A stretch of 40,025 nucleotides of DNA from Bacilli bacterium (lineage in GTDB: Bacteria; Bacillota_I; Bacilli_A; RFN20; CAG-826): the NCBI GenBank assembly GCA_017477255.1, contig JAFUXB010000002.1, forward strand, positions 246,474 to 286,498. The letters are read 5' to 3'. The notes beneath the pieces are model-generated. The model had not been told where the DNA came from, did not search any database, and saw only the letters and a list, made by a program, of their open reading frames with translations. A program made the position numbers and the translations under genes. Positions 22,535 through 31,156 of the stretch are shown here, piece after piece (within the stretch, counting starts at the first letter, position 1; the number at the start of each line of letters is the position of its first letter).

Positions 22535-25030
22535 CTAATTACCTAAAATATTAGCGTAATCTGGTGCGCCTTTATTTTCAATAGCCATTCTATACATCAT
22601 TGATTCAAAATATGTGATGTTTGCTTCACTCTTTCTATCAACTAATGTATATGAACCATCAACTTTATTGTAATATTTATAATCTCTAGTTCTAGTTGCA
22701 CCAGTAACTGTAGATTTATAACCATCACATTCAATAGTTAAATTGCCACAAATTCCTGCCCAATAAACTTCATTTGTCGCTTTACCCATTCTAATCATTG
22801 CATCTAAATATGGATGAGTTGAGAAGTTAGGAGTTTGGCTAGGATCACTAGTTTTTAAAGGAGCATTAACAAAACATAAATCTGGGTTTAAATATGAGAT
22901 GAAATCATCTTTATTTGAACCATTTGATCCATGATGTAATCCTTTAAATATTACATAATCATCATCAGTAAATAATCCTGGATAACTCTTAATAAATTGT
23001 TTACATGAGCTATCTTCCATATCTCCACCCATGAAAAGTTTTGTATTTTTATAATTGAAAATAGCTGGAATTGATGCGTTATTTTTATTTGATCCAGTAA
23101 ACATATCGTTATACATAATATCAATACTAAAATCGTTATCTACATTGATTGTATAAACTCTTTCAGTAGGTGAGGTAAGTTCACTTGCTACTTCTAAAGT
23201 TGCATTAGGATATAAAGAATTAACTTTATTTATGATGTTATTATTATCTGAATGAGAATTATTAGTAATTAATCTTTTAACTTCACTTACTCCTTCAAAG
23301 CCATTTCCACTAACAAGTCCTGCATAGTGGTCACTATCAGGGTGAGAAATAATAACTAAATCTAAAATTCCATCTTCTAAATATTCATTTAATAAATTTT
23401 TAATATATGGTCCATCAGCTTGAGTGCCACCATCAACTAATACGTCATAATTACCATATTGGATGAGGTTACAATCACCATATGTACCATTCATTTCAAG
23501 ACTATGAATAGTAAATCCATTACCTGTAATTTCTCCTGGATCTACTTCTTTAATTTCTTCAAATTCAACAGAAACGCTGCAATTCCCAGTTATTTTTGCT
23601 TTTCCAACGTTATTTGTAGCTCTAACTAATGTAGTTCCAACTAAGATTTTTTTGACTTGGTAACCTTCATCTGGATGACAAGTAATTGTTACTTCTTCAT
23701 TATAAGAAAGATCTTTAGTTTTACTTACTTCATAAGTTCCATGTGTAGTTTCTGTTAAAATTAATTCATATTTAACAGCAACAAAATCAACTACTTCATA
23801 ATTAATTATTTCTGGTGTTCCATAATAATTTTGAAGTTGACCAACTACTGTAACTTCATAGCCAATATACATATTTTTAACTTCTTCAGCGGAATAACAT
23901 TTAATATAGTTATCACCACTAGTTAATTTTGTAATTGAACCATTAATTTCAGTAACTGTACCTTTAATTTTATAAAATTCTTCAGAAGTTCCTTTATTTC
24001 TTGATAAGCCTTTAGCAATACTAACAGCTTCAGCAATTGTAACTTCTTTAGCTACAATTTCTTCTTTTTCACCACTATAAGTAACGATAAATTCTTTACA
24101 ATCTAAATCTTCAGTAGTTTCATTTTTAATAATAAAACCATCATATTTTTCTTCAAATTCGTATGTTGTTTTACTAGTGGCTGTGTCATATTTCCAACTA
24201 ATTTTAGTTTCTACTTGGTCTTTAATTCCATAAACACTAAATTTAGTGCTACCATTAACCATTTCGATATTTACAATATTTATTAAGTTAGGAGATTTAA
24301 TAAATGAATTTGCTTTAAATAATAAGTGTGTATCGTTATTTTCAACACCACTTACTTCAAGTCTAGAATCTTTTTTATAAGTATCTTTATTAATGTTAAT
24401 AATGCCTTCTTTTTCTACATAAGGCATTTCTCCACTAATTTCACCTTTATAAAAGATTGTAATTGAGTATAAATGAACGTCATAAGAGCTTGGATTTTCA
24501 ATTCTAAATTCATCAGCACCATTACTAAAAACATAGATGTGATCGGTTGCTGAATTATAATTAGGATTTGCTTCACTAGTTCCTGTTATTTCAGTTCCAC
24601 CACTTACTTTGTCATAAACTTTTAAATTGTCATAAGTTCCATAAGCTGTAGCAACGATTTTAGTTACTTGTTTAATACAACTTGAACTAATTTTTCCTGT
24701 AGATTTTTTAACAGTAAATTCTTCAGGATAAGTAGCATTAGGAACAACATCAACAAGACTAATATAATTTAATTTATTGAAGTTATTTGTATCTAATGTT
24801 AATGTTTTTTCTTCATCTGGATTTACTGGATCAACAGGTTGATCAGGATTATCTGGATTGTCAGGATTATCTGGTTGATCTGGTTGATCTGGTTTATCAG
24901 GATCATCAGGTTTATCAGGATTTACAACATCTGGATCTTTTGGTGTAGTTTCACTAAAATCACCAACATCACAAGATGTAACCATAAAAGCAAGTGCAGC
25001 TAAGCAAAATAACGTTTTTAGTTTTTTCAT
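22535..25030 (-). CDS. Surface lipoprotein with ComEC-type metallo-beta-lactamase domain
   Basis: 831 residues. The lipobox ends FMVTSC (Cys20). Residues about 32-72 are a Pro-Asp repeat linker (PDKPDDPDKPD, DNPDNPDNPD). Two beta-sandwich-like regions follow (about 80-190 and 200-320), an OB-fold-like domain (about 325-415, FYKIKGTVTEINGSITKLTS), an InlB/Flg_new-type repeat (about 420-490) and a metallo-beta-lactamase domain (about 505-790). The last has ISHPDSDHYAG (His563, Asp565, Asp567, His568), FMGGD (668-670) and GLHHGSNGS (His699, His700), the pattern of the ComEC C-terminal domain. That domain is thought to cut DNA, so a cell-surface nuclease is plausible; this is inference. SD AGGAG. 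It lies between the hydrogenase genes and ezrA, on the same strand. Confidence 0.8.
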   Translation of the reverse strand: MKKLKTLFCLAALAFMVTSCDVGDFSETTPKDPDVVNPDKPDDPDKPDQPDQPDNPDNPDNPDQPVDPVNPDEEKTLTLDTNNFNKLNYISLVDVVPNATYPEEFTVKKSTGKISSSCIKQVTKIVATAYGTYDNLKVYDKVSGGTEITGTSEANPNYNSATDHIYVFSNGADEFRIENPSSYDVHLYSITIFYKGEISGEMPYVEKEGIININKDTYKKDSRLEVSGVENNDTHLLFKANSFIKSPNLINIVNIEMVNGSTKFSVYGIKDQVETKISWKYDTATSKTTYEFEEKYDGFIIKNETTEDLDCKEFIVTYSGEKEEIVAKEVTIAEAVSIAKGLSRNKGTSEEFYKIKGTVTEINGSITKLTSGDNYIKCYSAEEVKNMYIGYEVTVVGQLQNYYGTPEIINYEVVDFVAVKYELILTETTHGTYEVSKTKDLSYNEEVTITCHPDEGYQVKKILVGTTLVRATNNVGKAKITGNCSVSVEFEEIKEVDPGEITGNGFTIHSLEMNGTYGDCNLIQYGNYDVLVDGGTQADGPYIKNLLNEYLEDGILDLVIISHPDSDHYAGLVSGNGFEGVSEVKRLITNNSHSDNNNIINKVNSLYPNATLEVASELTSPTERVYTINVDNDFSIDIMYNDMFTGSNKNNASIPAIFNYKNTKLFMGGDMEDSSCKQFIKSYPGLFTDDDYVIFKGLHHGSNGSNKDDFISYLNPDLCFVNAPLKTSDPSQTPNFSTHPYLDAMIRMGKATNEVYWAGICGNLTIECDGYKSTVTGATRTRDYKYYNKVDGSYTLVDRKSEANITYFESMMYRMAIENKGAPDYANILGN

Positions 25031-25066
25031 AAATACTCCTAAATAATGTGAATTTCAAAGCAAAAA

Positions 25067-25083
25067 AGCCTCAGAACGAGGCT
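25067..25083 (-). terminator. Terminator of the hydrogenase operon
   Basis: AGCCTC (25067-25072) pairs with GAGGCT (25078-25083), loop AGAAC; read on the minus strand it runs into TTTTTTG. It lies just past the hydA stop and before the next gene's SD. Confidence 0.85.
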
Positions 25084-25090
25084 CTTTTTA

Positions 25091-26863
25091 CTAATCTTTA
25101 TATTTTTCTCTATTTGAATTATAAGTTGTGTGTAATAATTCGTGAGCTCTGTGTGAGCCATATTTACCTTCAAGGTAATCATTATAAAGTTTAATGATAT
25201 CTGGGTTTAAATGGCTTCTTCTAATTGGTCTATTTTCATCTTCTTTATATAAGACACTAGCTCTTTTTGCAATATAAGTATCTAAGATATCATCATCTTC
25301 ATTTGGTAAGAATGCTGGGTTAACATATGGTTGACCACCACCATTAACACATCCACCTGGGCAGCCCATAACTTCAACAAAGTTATATTCGCAAGTTCCA
25401 GCTTTCATTGAATCTAAGATAACTTTTGCATTTCTCATACCACTACAAACTGCAACTTTGATAACTTTTCCATCAAGATTGAGTGTAGCTTCTTTAATTC
25501 CTTTAAGACCTCTAACTGGTTCAAATTCGATTGGTTCCATTTCTTTTCCAGTAACAAGGTAGTGAGCAGTTCTAATAGCTGCTTCCATAACTCCACCAGT
25601 TGCTCCAAATATTACACCAGCACCAGTATAATCACCAATTAAATCATCATCGAATTCTTCATCTGGTAATTTATTCCAAATGATACCACTTCTTTTAATT
25701 AATTGAGCAAGTTCTCTAGTAGTTAAGACGACATCAACATCTTGTACACCATCAACTGAGTTTTGTGGTCTTTCTTTTTCAAACTTTTTAGCAACACATG
25801 GCATAATTGAAACAACACAAATATTGTTACGATCTAATCCATGTTTTTCAGCATAATATGATTTAATAATTGCACCAACCATTTCGTGTGGGGATTTACA
25901 ACTTGATAAGTGAGAAATAAGTTCTGGATAATAATATTCAATATAATTAATCCAACCTGGTGAACATGAAGTAAGCATTGGATTTGCATCACCTTTAAGG
26001 AATCTTTCTACAAATTCATTTGCTTCTTCTGTAATAGTTAAATCTGCACCAAAGTTTGTATCAAATACTCTATAGAATCCAAGTCTATGTAATGCAGCAA
26101 CCATTTTTCCAGTACCAGCTGTACCAATCTTTTCTCCGAATTCTTCAGCAATTGCAGCTCTAACTGCTGGAGCAGTTTGAACAATAACAATCTTTCCTTC
26201 TTCGAAAGCTTTATCTAATTTATCAATTTCATTATGTTCCATTAATGCACCAGTTGGACAAACGAGTGTACATTGTCCACATTGAATACATGGAACGTTA
26301 TTAAATGATCTATTTTGAACTGGTGCAACAATAGTGTTAAAACCTCTGTTTTCAAATCCTAAAATTCCGATTCCTTGGGCTTTTTTACAAGCTTCAATAC
26401 ATCTTCCACAAAGGATACATTTTGAAGTATCTCTAATTAAAGCTGGAGCAAGTTCATCTTTAGTAGTTGGAGTTTTAGCACCTTGATACATTTCTGGTCT
26501 AGCACCAACTGTGTTTGCAACTTCTAAGAGTTCGCAATGACCATTTTTCTTACATGATTTACAATCAAAATAGTGATTGGATAATAATAATTCAACGTTT
26601 GTTCTACGAGCTTTAACTGCTTTTGGATCTGAAATTGAAATTTCAATTCCTTCATTAACTCTTCCTACACAAGCAGGAACAAGTCCTCTAGCACCTTTAA
26701 CTGCGACTAAACAAACTCTACATGAAGCAAGTGAACATTCACCATTTCTCCATGTACATAAACTTGGGATTTTATATCCACAAGCTTTAGCGGCTTGAAG
26801 AATAGTTAAGCCTTCTTCTACTTGATAATGTTTACCTTCAATATAAATATTAACTAATGCCAT
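25091..26863 (-). CDS. hydA: [FeFe] hydrogenase catalytic subunit HydA (HndD type)
   Basis: 590 residues from ATG 26863. In order: [2Fe-2S] ferredoxin domain (PSLCTW, CSLASCRVC), His-Cys3 [4Fe-4S] site (HYFDCKSCKKNGHC), two [4Fe-4S] sites (CILCGRCIEACKK, CIQCGQCTLVCPTGA), then the H-cluster domain with L1 TSCSPGWINY, L2 MPCVAKKFE and L3 VMGCPGGCVNGGGQP, and a small-subunit tail. All H-cluster cysteines are present. With HydB and HydC it should reversibly make H2, probably by electron bifurcation between NAD(P)H and ferredoxin. A GTG nine bases upstream is possible but too close to the SD; the ATG has AGGGGTG at correct spacing. It is the last gene of hydC-hydB-hydA. Confidence 0.95.
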   Translation of the reverse strand: MALVNIYIEGKHYQVEEGLTILQAAKACGYKIPSLCTWRNGECSLASCRVCLVAVKGARGLVPACVGRVNEGIEISISDPKAVKARRTNVELLLSNHYFDCKSCKKNGHCELLEVANTVGARPEMYQGAKTPTTKDELAPALIRDTSKCILCGRCIEACKKAQGIGILGFENRGFNTIVAPVQNRSFNNVPCIQCGQCTLVCPTGALMEHNEIDKLDKAFEEGKIVIVQTAPAVRAAIAEEFGEKIGTAGTGKMVAALHRLGFYRVFDTNFGADLTITEEANEFVERFLKGDANPMLTSCSPGWINYIEYYYPELISHLSSCKSPHEMVGAIIKSYYAEKHGLDRNNICVVSIMPCVAKKFEKERPQNSVDGVQDVDVVLTTRELAQLIKRSGIIWNKLPDEEFDDDLIGDYTGAGVIFGATGGVMEAAIRTAHYLVTGKEMEPIEFEPVRGLKGIKEATLNLDGKVIKVAVCSGMRNAKVILDSMKAGTCEYNFVEVMGCPGGCVNGGGQPYVNPAFLPNEDDDILDTYIAKRASVLYKEDENRPIRRSHLNPDIIKLYNDYLEGKYGSHRAHELLHTTYNSNREKYKD

Positions 26864-26874
26864 ATTCTTCACCC

Positions 26875-28749
26875 CTATTCTTTATAAATTGCACCAAATC
26901 TACAAGATGAGATACAAGTTCCACATTTAATACATTTTTTAGTATCAATAACGAATGGTTCTTTGCCAACTACGCCACTAATTGCGCTAACTGGGCATAC
27001 TCTTGAGCAAAGACTACATTTCTTACATTTATTTGGATCAATATGGAAGTCAAATAATTTCTTACAAACACCAGCGCTACATTTCTTTTCATTAACGTGT
27101 TCAAGATAAACATCATAGAATTTATTTAATGTTGATAAGACTGGGTTAGCAGCTGTTTGACCAAGACCACATAAGCTTCCTGCTTTGATTGATTCACTTA
27201 ATTCTCTTAAGTGCTCTAAATCTTCAACAGTTCCTTTTCCATCAGTAATCTTAGTTAAAAGTTCTAATAAACGTTTTGTTCCAATTCTACATGGTGAACA
27301 TTTACCACATGATTCATCGCAAATAAATTCAAGATAGAATTTAGCAACGTCAACCATACAGTTGTCTTCATCCATAACAATTGCACCACCTGATCCCATC
27401 ATTGAACCAGCAGCAATTAAGTTATCATAATCAATTGGAGTATCTAAATCTTTAGCAGTTAAACATCCACCTGATGGACCACCAGTTTGGATAGCTAAGA
27501 ATTTCTTATCGTGTTGGATACCACCACCGATATCATAGATTAATTCTCTTAAAGTTGTTCCCATTGGTACTTCAACAAGACCAACGTTATTAACTTTTCC
27601 ACCTAAAGCAAAGACTTTAGTTCCTTTACTTCTTTCTGTTCCAACTTTAGCGTATTCTTTACCAGTAATTCTTAATATATAAGGAACACTAGCTAAAGTT
27701 TCAACGTTATTAATGATTGTTGGTTTTTGCCATAATCCCTTAACAGCTGGGAATGGTGGACGAGGTCTTGGCATTCCTCTTTTACCTTCAATAGAATTTA
27801 AAAGTGCAGTTTCTTCACCACAAACAAATGCTCCAGCACCAAGTCTAATATGGACTCTGAAATTAAATCCACTTCCTAAGATGTTATCACCTAAAAGTCC
27901 GATTTCTTCGAGTTCTTTAATAGCAATTCTTAATCTATTAACTGCGATTGGATATTCAGCTCTAACATAGAAATATCCGTTTTCAGCACCAATTGCATAA
28001 CCTGCAATCATCATACCTTCGATAACACTTACTGGATTTCCTTCTAAGATGGAACGATCCATAAATGCACCTGGGTCACCTTCATCGCCATTACAAACGA
28101 CGTATTTAGTATCATTTTTTTGATCTAAGGCAAATTGCCATTTCTTTCCAGTTGGGAAGCCACCGCCTCCTCTTCCTCTAATACCACTGTCTAATACATC
28201 ATTAATAACTTCTTGTTGACTCATTGATAAAGCACGAACTAATCCTTTAAATGCATCATATCCTAAAGCTTCATCAACAACTTCTGGGTTAATTGTTCCA
28301 CAACCATGAAGTGCAATTCTTAATTGTTTTTTATAGAAATTAATATCATCTTGTCTTTTAACTTTTTCATGAGTTTGAGGATCAACATAAAGTAATTCTT
28401 CAACTACTTCACCACCTAAAATATCTTTTTCAAAAATTTTGTCTACATCGCTAACTTTAACGCCACGATATAAAGTTTCTTCTGGGAAAATTTTAACAAA
28501 AGGACCTTGTGAACAGAAACCAAAGCAACCAACTACGTTAGCAGTAACTTTATCTTCAAGTCCTCTTTCTTTAATTTGTCTATTTAATTCTTCTAAAATT
28601 TCATGTGAATTACTACTTAAACATCCAGTACCACCACAAACAACGATGTGACGTTTACCATCTGTTCCATTAAATTTAGCTTTTAAGCAATCTTCACATT
28701 TAGCAGTTTTTACTTTTAATTCTTCAACTGTTTTAATTACTTCTGCCAT
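26875..28749 (-). CDS. hydB: Hydrogenase NuoF-like subunit HydB (NADH-binding)
   Basis: 624 residues. The N-terminal thioredoxin-like [2Fe-2S] domain has VVCGGTGCLSS and VVGCFGFCSQGP. The NuoF core has GRGGGGFPTGKKW (FMN and NADH binding), VVCNGDEGDPGAFMDR and GAGAFVCGEETALLNSIEG. ESCGKCSPCRIGTKRL is the [4Fe-4S] site. The C-terminal ferredoxin domain has CKKCSLCSRVCPVSA and CIKCGTCISSCRFGA. This build is typical of HydB/HndC subunits of trimeric [FeFe] hydrogenases. It passes electrons between NAD(P)H, flavin and the iron-sulfur chain. SD AAGGAG; 2 bp after hydC and 11 bp before hydA. Confidence 0.95.
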   Translation of the reverse strand: MAEVIKTVEELKVKTAKCEDCLKAKFNGTDGKRHIVVCGGTGCLSSNSHEILEELNRQIKERGLEDKVTANVVGCFGFCSQGPFVKIFPEETLYRGVKVSDVDKIFEKDILGGEVVEELLYVDPQTHEKVKRQDDINFYKKQLRIALHGCGTINPEVVDEALGYDAFKGLVRALSMSQQEVINDVLDSGIRGRGGGGFPTGKKWQFALDQKNDTKYVVCNGDEGDPGAFMDRSILEGNPVSVIEGMMIAGYAIGAENGYFYVRAEYPIAVNRLRIAIKELEEIGLLGDNILGSGFNFRVHIRLGAGAFVCGEETALLNSIEGKRGMPRPRPPFPAVKGLWQKPTIINNVETLASVPYILRITGKEYAKVGTERSKGTKVFALGGKVNNVGLVEVPMGTTLRELIYDIGGGIQHDKKFLAIQTGGPSGGCLTAKDLDTPIDYDNLIAAGSMMGSGGAIVMDEDNCMVDVAKFYLEFICDESCGKCSPCRIGTKRLLELLTKITDGKGTVEDLEHLRELSESIKAGSLCGLGQTAANPVLSTLNKFYDVYLEHVNEKKCSAGVCKKLFDFHIDPNKCKKCSLCSRVCPVSAISGVVGKEPFVIDTKKCIKCGTCISSCRFGAIYKE

Positions 28750-28751
28750 AA

Positions 28752-29240
28752 TTATGCTCCTTTTTGTTCAAGTGCACGGTATTCATTAATAATACCTTCA
28801 ACTTGTTTAACTTCAACTTTTGGATAAACTTTACCATTAATTGTAATTGCTGGAGCAATACCACAAGCACCAATGCAACGTAAAGCATCTAAAGTAAATA
28901 AACCATCTTCAGTTGTTTGTCCTGGTTTAATTTTTAATAAATCACTAAATTTATCTAAAACTAATTGACCACCTTTAACGTAGCAAGCTGTTCCAATACA
29001 ACAACCAATAACATATTTTCCTTTTGGAGTTAAACTAAAGAATGAATAGAAAGTTACGACACCATAAATGTCACTAACTGGTAAATTTAATTCTTTAGCA
29101 ATTACTTCTTGAACTTCTAAAGGTATATAACCATATTCTTTTTGTACATCAGATAAAACAAGCATTAATGGACTTGGTTCATCTTTGTATCTAGCACAAA
29201 TGCTTATAATTTTTTCTAAAGCGTCTTTTCTTAAATGCAT
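28752..29240 (-). CDS. hydC: Hydrogenase NuoE-like [2Fe-2S] subunit HydC
   Basis: 162 residues from ATG 29240. It has the NuoE/HydC layout: N-terminal helical region (LVLSDVQKEYGYIP, VTFYSFF) and thioredoxin-like [2Fe-2S] domain with CIGTACYVKGG and LRCIGACGIAPA, giving four cysteines. It joins the HydB flavin to the iron-sulfur chain. An open frame extends 28 codons upstream, but a good SD (AAAAAAGGAGA, 29251-29261) lies before ATG 29240 and MHLRKDALEKI is the usual start, so the shorter form was chosen. It is the first gene of the hydrogenase operon. Confidence 0.94.
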   Translation of the reverse strand: MHLRKDALEKIISICARYKDEPSPLMLVLSDVQKEYGYIPLEVQEVIAKELNLPVSDIYGVVTFYSFFSLTPKGKYVIGCCIGTACYVKGGQLVLDKFSDLLKIKPGQTTEDGLFTLDALRCIGACGIAPAITINGKVYPKVEVKQVEGIINEYRALEQKGA

Positions 29241-29264
29241 AGACAAAACATCTCCTTTTTTAAC

Positions 29265-29300
29265 CTTTATTATTTTATATAATAAAGTCTTCTTTTTCAA
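29265..29300 (-). promoter_or_regulatory. Promoter of hydrogenase operon with palindrome
   Basis: On the minus strand TTGAAA (29295-29300), a 17-bp spacer and TAAAAT (29272-29277). A perfect 9-bp inverted repeat, CTTTATTAT (29265-29273) and ATAATAAAG (29279-29287), overlaps the -10 and could bind a repressor. No Rex-type sequence (TTGTGA/TTGTTA pairs) is seen. Confidence 0.6.
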
Positions 29301-29344
29301 TAAGGAATCAATCGATAAATTCAAATAATTTTATATGTTTTTGG

Positions 29345-30235
29345 TTAGATATGACTAACTACTCTACCACCATCACTGACAGCAGTAACTATTTGTCTAA
29401 GATCTTTCTCAGTGCAATCTCCAATTGCATATAATCCTTTAACTTTTGTTTCTAAATTTTCATCAACTTTTATATAACGAGATTCATCATAAACATCTAA
29501 ATTATTTAAAAGCGAAGTTGATGGAACATAACCTACATAAATAAATAAAGCATGTACATTTAAAATAATTTTTTCTTTTGTATCTTTATTTTCAATTTCA
29601 ACTTCTTCTAGTCTTAAATTTCCACTAAGTTTTTTAACGTTATAACCTTCTAAAACTTCGACATTATCTTTATTTTTTAATTCATTAAATAATTCAGAAT
29701 CTTTAACTTTAAATCTATTAATTAAATAAACCTTTTTACAAAGATTAGCTAAATAAAGTGCTCCTTTAAGTGCTCTTTCATTTTCACCTACTAAACTAAC
29801 TTCATCATTTTTATAAAAAGCACCATCACAAACAGCGCAGTAGCTAACTCCTCTTCCTAAAAATTTATCTTCATTTTCAATTGCTAATTTTTTAGGATTA
29901 CTTCCTAAAGCTAAAATTACTTTTTTAGCTAAATATTCTTCACCTGTATTTGATCTTAAATGAAAGATTTCATCTTCTTTTTTAATTTCTACTATTTCTT
30001 CATAAGTAACTTCAATATTAAGGTGTTTTAATTGATTTTTAAAATTAAGAGCTAAATCAAAACCATGGATTGAACTAAATCCTGGATAATTTTCAACTTC
30101 AAAAGCATTGACAACTTGTCCACCAATAACGTATTTTTCAAAAATTAAAAAATCAATATTTTTTCTTTTTGCATAAATTGCAGCAGTAACTCCTGCTGGA
30201 CCTGCTCCTACAATAATTAAATCTTTAGTTTCCAT
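29345..30235 (-). CDS. Thioredoxin-reductase-like flavoprotein with altered NADPH site
   Basis: 296 residues. FAD motif IVGAGPAGVTAAIYAKRKN at the N-terminus, redox pair CAVC (SYCAVCDGAFY) and a C-terminal FAD motif YAIGDCTEKDLRQIVTAVSDGG place it in the thioredoxin reductase family. However the second nucleotide site is changed: the usual GGGDSA is SLVGENERAL, and the HRR of the 2'-phosphate site is INRF. NADPH may not be the donor. Ferredoxin-dependent thioredoxin reductases of clostridia show such losses; here the hydrogenase next door uses ferredoxin. The change is seen; the donor is inferred. SD GAGG, 3-4 nt from the best spacing. It is on the same strand as hydC and 104 bp upstream. Confidence 0.82.
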   Translation of the reverse strand: METKDLIIVGAGPAGVTAAIYAKRKNIDFLIFEKYVIGGQVVNAFEVENYPGFSSIHGFDLALNFKNQLKHLNIEVTYEEIVEIKKEDEIFHLRSNTGEEYLAKKVILALGSNPKKLAIENEDKFLGRGVSYCAVCDGAFYKNDEVSLVGENERALKGALYLANLCKKVYLINRFKVKDSELFNELKNKDNVEVLEGYNVKKLSGNLRLEEVEIENKDTKEKIILNVHALFIYVGYVPSTSLLNNLDVYDESRYIKVDENLETKVKGLYAIGDCTEKDLRQIVTAVSDGGRVVSHI

Positions 30236-30277
30236 GTTTTTAACCTCGGTTTTATTATAAAGAGAAATAAATAAAAA

Positions 30278-30304
30278 AAGAATTTATTTGCTTAATAAAC
30301 TCTT
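30278..30304 (-). terminator. Terminator of the malQ-esterase operon
   Basis: AAGAATTTATT (30278-30288) pairs with AATAAACTCTT (30294-30304), one G-U pair, loop TGCTT. Read on the minus strand it is followed by seven T. It lies just after the esterase stop. Confidence 0.75.
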
Positions 30305-30313
30305 TTCTTTATT

Positions 30314-31153
30314 TTATTCTTTTGGAACAAAGTCGTGGTTAAATAACCACTCATCACATTTTGTTATCCAAGATGCACATCTTCTAATTACATCTGAATA
30401 ATCTTTTTTCCTATAAGAAGTTAAGTTACAAGTAGAAAGTCCATGTCCTCCTTCTTCAAGTAAATATAATTCATTATCAATTCCAAGTTCATTTAATTTA
30501 TTTGCTAAAACGACACTATTTTCATATCTAACATCATCATCTAATTTAGATGCCCAAATAAATGAAATTGGGAAATTTTTATCTGCTCTTAATTCAATTG
30601 ATACTTTTTTAGCTTTTTCTTTATCAGTAAATCCTAAATTTGCAAATGAACCTTCATGTTTAAATCCTTCTTCACTTGAAATTACGGAATAAGAGAAAAT
30701 TGCAGCATCAGGTCTATAAAGTTCACCAACATTTAATTCTTCTTTTTCTTTATTAGTAAATGAAGATAAAGTTCCAAGTAAATGTCCACCTGCGCTACAT
30801 CCAATTGCAGCTACCCTATTTTTTCTTATTCTTAAAGCTCTTGAATGTTCTTTTACATATTTCATTGCAAGTAAACTTTCAAAGAGTTGTGTAGGATATT
30901 TTTTGTGATCTATTGAATAATATAAAATTCCACAAGCAAAACCATTTGCTAAATAATGAAAGGCTAAAGGTTCAGCTTCTCTATCAGCTAAAAACCAATA
31001 TCCACCACCAGGAATCACTAACATGAATGGTAGTTTTCTTGATTTTTCAAATTCTTTATTAACAGCAGGAATATATAAATCTAAATATCCGCCATCGTTA
31101 TCTTTTCTATCTAATTTGTAAAATTTGTATAAATCAATCCTTTTAACTTTCAT
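30314..31153 (-). CDS. Alpha/beta-hydrolase, BD-FAE-like acetyl esterase
   Basis: 279 residues. LVIPGGGYWFL corresponds to the HGGG oxyanion motif, IGCSAGGHLLG holds the nucleophile Ser in G-x-S-A-G-G-H, ASKLDDDV gives a likely acid, and GGHGLSTC gives the catalytic His. The lack of a signal peptide puts it in the cytoplasm. Relatives include acetyl xylan esterases and other sugar esterases. The start is 3 bp after malQ, and its SD (AGGAGA) uses the last malQ codons, so the two are co-expressed; this suggests deacetylation of imported oligosaccharides, which is inference. Confidence 0.82.
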   Translation of the reverse strand: MKVKRIDLYKFYKLDRKDNDGGYLDLYIPAVNKEFEKSRKLPFMLVIPGGGYWFLADREAEPLAFHYLANGFACGILYYSIDHKKYPTQLFESLLAMKYVKEHSRALRIRKNRVAAIGCSAGGHLLGTLSSFTNKEKEELNVGELYRPDAAIFSYSVISSEEGFKHEGSFANLGFTDKEKAKKVSIELRADKNFPISFIWASKLDDDVRYENSVVLANKLNELGIDNELYLLEEGGHGLSTCNLTSYRKKDYSDVIRRCASWITKCDEWLFNHDFVPKE

Positions 31154-31156
31154 AAT

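Noticed and set aside
25890-25915. Repeat-like stretch in hydA (TTGTAAATCCCCACA on the coding strand)
   Set aside because: It encodes the conserved CKSPHEM motif of [FeFe] hydrogenases, so the protein explains the sequence.
26864-26872. GTG start of hydA
   Set aside because: The SD-like AGGGG directly touches the GTG, leaving no spacing; ATG 26863 is correctly placed.
29241-29324. Longer N-terminus of hydC
   Set aside because: A strong SD lies inside this extension just before ATG 29240, and the usual family start is there; the promoter also overlaps the extension.
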